Shown in pieces: positions 14,816 through 15,958 of a stretch of 15,958 nt of DNA (its first letter is position 1; every line of letters starts with the position of its first letter). The stretch is taken from contig SKIC01000182.1 of assembly GCA_007116685.1 (NCBI GenBank), positions 1 to 15,958 on the forward strand, given 5' to 3'. The notes beneath the pieces were generated by a model. The model did not search any database. It saw only the letters and a list, made by a program, of their open reading frames with translations, and had not been told where the DNA came from. Both the position numbers and the translations under genes were made by a program. This stretch comes from Balneolales bacterium (GTDB lineage: Bacteria > Bacteroidota > Rhodothermia > Balneolales > Natronogracilivirgulaceae).

Positions 14816-15575
14816 TACGAAATACGGTGCCCTTGCTCGCTTTTATGATGAAATCATGCGAGATGTGGATTATGAAGCGTGGGCTGATTATTTGGATGAA
14901 GTTATACAAATCCATGCGCCTGATGCACTAACTTTGATGGAATTGGCTACCGGTACAGCAACCATCGCTCTTTCCTTGGATGAATTGGATTGCTATCAAA
15001 TTACGGCTAGCGATAAATCCGCAGAGATGATTACCGTTGCCAAAGAAAAAGTAGCTGCTCAGAATTCCGATATCCGTTGTATGGTCGTTGATTTTTTGGA
15101 TATCCAACTTGAGGAACAGTTCGACATTATTCTCATCGCTTTCGATAGTGTTAATTATCTGCGATCGGAATCAAAGCTTATTTGCCTGTTCTCTGAAGTT
15201 CAGAAAATTATGCACCCAAATTCTTTTCTCATATTCGATTTTACGACTCCGAATTACTCTCCTGAAATTGAAGGCTTACTAAATGAGTCACGCAGTACTG
15301 ATTCAGGGGATTATCAACGATTAAGCCATTACGATTCAGTTTCCAGGATTCATACCAATTCATTTCGTATCCGACTAAAAGATGAGCATGGTTTTTCGGA
15401 TGTAATCAAAGAAGACCACTTGCAGCGAGCGTGGACATTAAATGAAATGGAAAGTGCTGTAAAAAAAGCAAATTTGACTATCTTAGCCAGATATCCTGAT
15501 TTTGATATCGGAGAAGCCGATGAAAATTCTGATCGAATAACCATGGTTGTACAATGTCCACAAACCCAGTCATAG
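14805..15575 (+). CDS. Class I SAM-dependent methyltransferase
   Basis: This 256-residue Rossmann-fold methyltransferase is of unknown substrate. It begins with the Y-D-E-I-M-R-D-V-D-Y-E-A-W pattern (14-26) common to YqeM-like enzymes. Motif I is M-E-L-A-T-G-T-A-T-I-A (45-55), where Ala-Thr replaces the usual Gly-Cys of E-L-G-C-G-T-G. The acidic residue after strand 2 is Asp70 in T-A-S-D-K-S. V-V-D-F-L-D (94-99) and the post-motif F-D-I-I-L-I-A-F-D-S (106-115) are also visible. The C-terminal half is less characteristic. It starts inside pdxA (ATGGAAACTAA shared) and ends 22 bases into ftsE, so expression is tied to both. The position between pdxA and ftsE looks conserved rather than accidental, but its role is not known. 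Confidence 0.85.
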   Translation: METNTKYGALARFYDEIMRDVDYEAWADYLDEVIQIHAPDALTLMELATGTATIALSLDELDCYQITASDKSAEMITVAKEKVAAQNSDIRCMVVDFLDIQLEEQFDIILIAFDSVNYLRSESKLICLFSEVQKIMHPNSFLIFDFTTPNYSPEIEGLLNESRSTDSGDYQRLSHYDSVSRIHTNSFRIRLKDEHGFSDVIKEDHLQRAWTLNEMESAVKKANLTILARYPDFDIGEADENSDRITMVVQCPQTQS

Positions 15576-15958
15576 AACTCGAGAATGTTACCGTTCGCTT
15601 TGACGGTCGTACTATATTAGATAACCTGAATTTCACCCTGCAAAATGGCGAGTTCACCTATTTAATTGGTCATACAGGCTCAGGGAAAAGTTCGTTTTTA
15701 AAGCTCTTGTACCGAGACATACTACCGGATTTTGGTACCGTGCGAGTGGCAGATTACAACATCACAGAAATGAAAGAGAAAAAAGTCCCCTTTCTGAGAA
15801 GAAGCCTTGGTATTGTTTTTCAGGATTTTCAGCTTTTACCGGATCGAAATGTGTATGATAATGTCGCCTTTGCCCTTCAGGTTACTGGAAATAGGCGAAG
15901 TTTTATCAAACAACGTGTACTTGAATTGCTTTCGATGGTAGGCTTAAGCCACAGAAAA
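15554..15958 (+). CDS. ftsE: Cell-division ATP-binding protein FtsE, N-terminal part, cut by window edge
   Basis: The ATG at 15554, inside the end of the methyltransferase gene, opens a frame that runs 135 codons to the window edge. The Walker A site G-H-T-G-S-G-K-S-S is at 39-47, and the Q-loop lies in G-I-V-F-Q-D-F-Q-L-L-P-D-R (86-98), followed by N-V-Y-D-N-V-A-F-A-L. This D-F-x-L-L-x-x-x-x-V-x-x-N-V-A pattern is typical of FtsE rather than LolD or MacB. FtsE hydrolyses ATP on the inner membrane with FtsX, which controls peptidoglycan hydrolases at division. The signature motif, Walker B and the expected ftsX lie beyond the window. The 22-base overlap suggests translational coupling. Confidence 0.92.
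   Translation, partial: MSTNPVIELENVTVRFDGRTILDNLNFTLQNGEFTYLIGHTGSGKSSFLKLLYRDILPDFGTVRVADYNITEMKEKKVPFLRRSLGIVFQDFQLLPDRNVYDNVAFALQVTGNRRSFIKQRVLELLSMVGLSHRK

Noticed and set aside
1..15958. CRISPR array, tRNA, rRNA, riboswitch or phage genes
   Set aside because: No regularly spaced direct repeats, cloverleaf-like segments, rRNA-like stretches or phage structural proteins were recognised by eye.

Overview
The window looks like a chromosomal piece of a moderately AT-rich Gram-negative bacterium of the Bacteroidota/Balneolota side of the FCB group. I infer a Balneola- or Gracilimonas-like organism, with moderate confidence. The reasons are a GWxTD-family secreted protein next to pdxA and ftsE, several proteins exported by Sec signal peptides or a lipobox, a 7TM-DISM/SpoIIE phosphatase, bi-domain universal stress proteins, and many starts without a clear Shine-Dalgarno site. 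No prophage, CRISPR array, rRNA or tRNA was seen. The only mobile-type gene is a solitary REP-associated (IS200-like) transposase homologue.

Layout. Positions 1-204 (minus) hold the N-terminus of an exported protein, probably DUF481-like, cut by the window edge. An ankyrin-repeat protein (219-1070, minus) and a TPR protein (1191-2087, plus) diverge from a 120-bp spacer containing two interleaved inverted repeats. A strong intrinsic terminator follows the TPR gene. Two bi-domain universal stress proteins form an operon (2294-4033) that ends in a strong hairpin, shared with the convergent transposase gene (4109-4762, minus). A membrane-anchored PP2C/SpoIIE phosphatase (4929-6854, plus) converges, with an 18-bp gap, on a minus-strand block.

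The minus-strand block reads in the order methylcrotonyl-CoA-carboxylase-type carboxyltransferase (12131-10500), FrnE-like DsbA protein (overlapping by one base), unrecognised outer-membrane beta-barrel protein (9721-8498), and a lipoprotein built from two copies of a beta-helix-like unit (8495-6873). The last two are separated by 2 bp and form a clear transcriptional pair. From a 227-bp divergent spacer the plus-strand cluster starts: GWxTD protein, pdxA, a SAM methyltransferase and ftsE (running off the right edge). These genes have a 3-bp gap, then an 11-bp overlap, then a 22-bp overlap, so they are probably co-transcribed and translationally coupled.

How the genes work together. Most units look like housekeeping or stress functions: leucine-type acyl-CoA carboxylation, vitamin B6 synthesis, cell division, stress adenine-nucleotide sensing and a phosphatase signalling output. 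The least explained unit is the outer-membrane barrel plus duplicated beta-helix lipoprotein pair, a plausible surface-exposed system with no function I can name.
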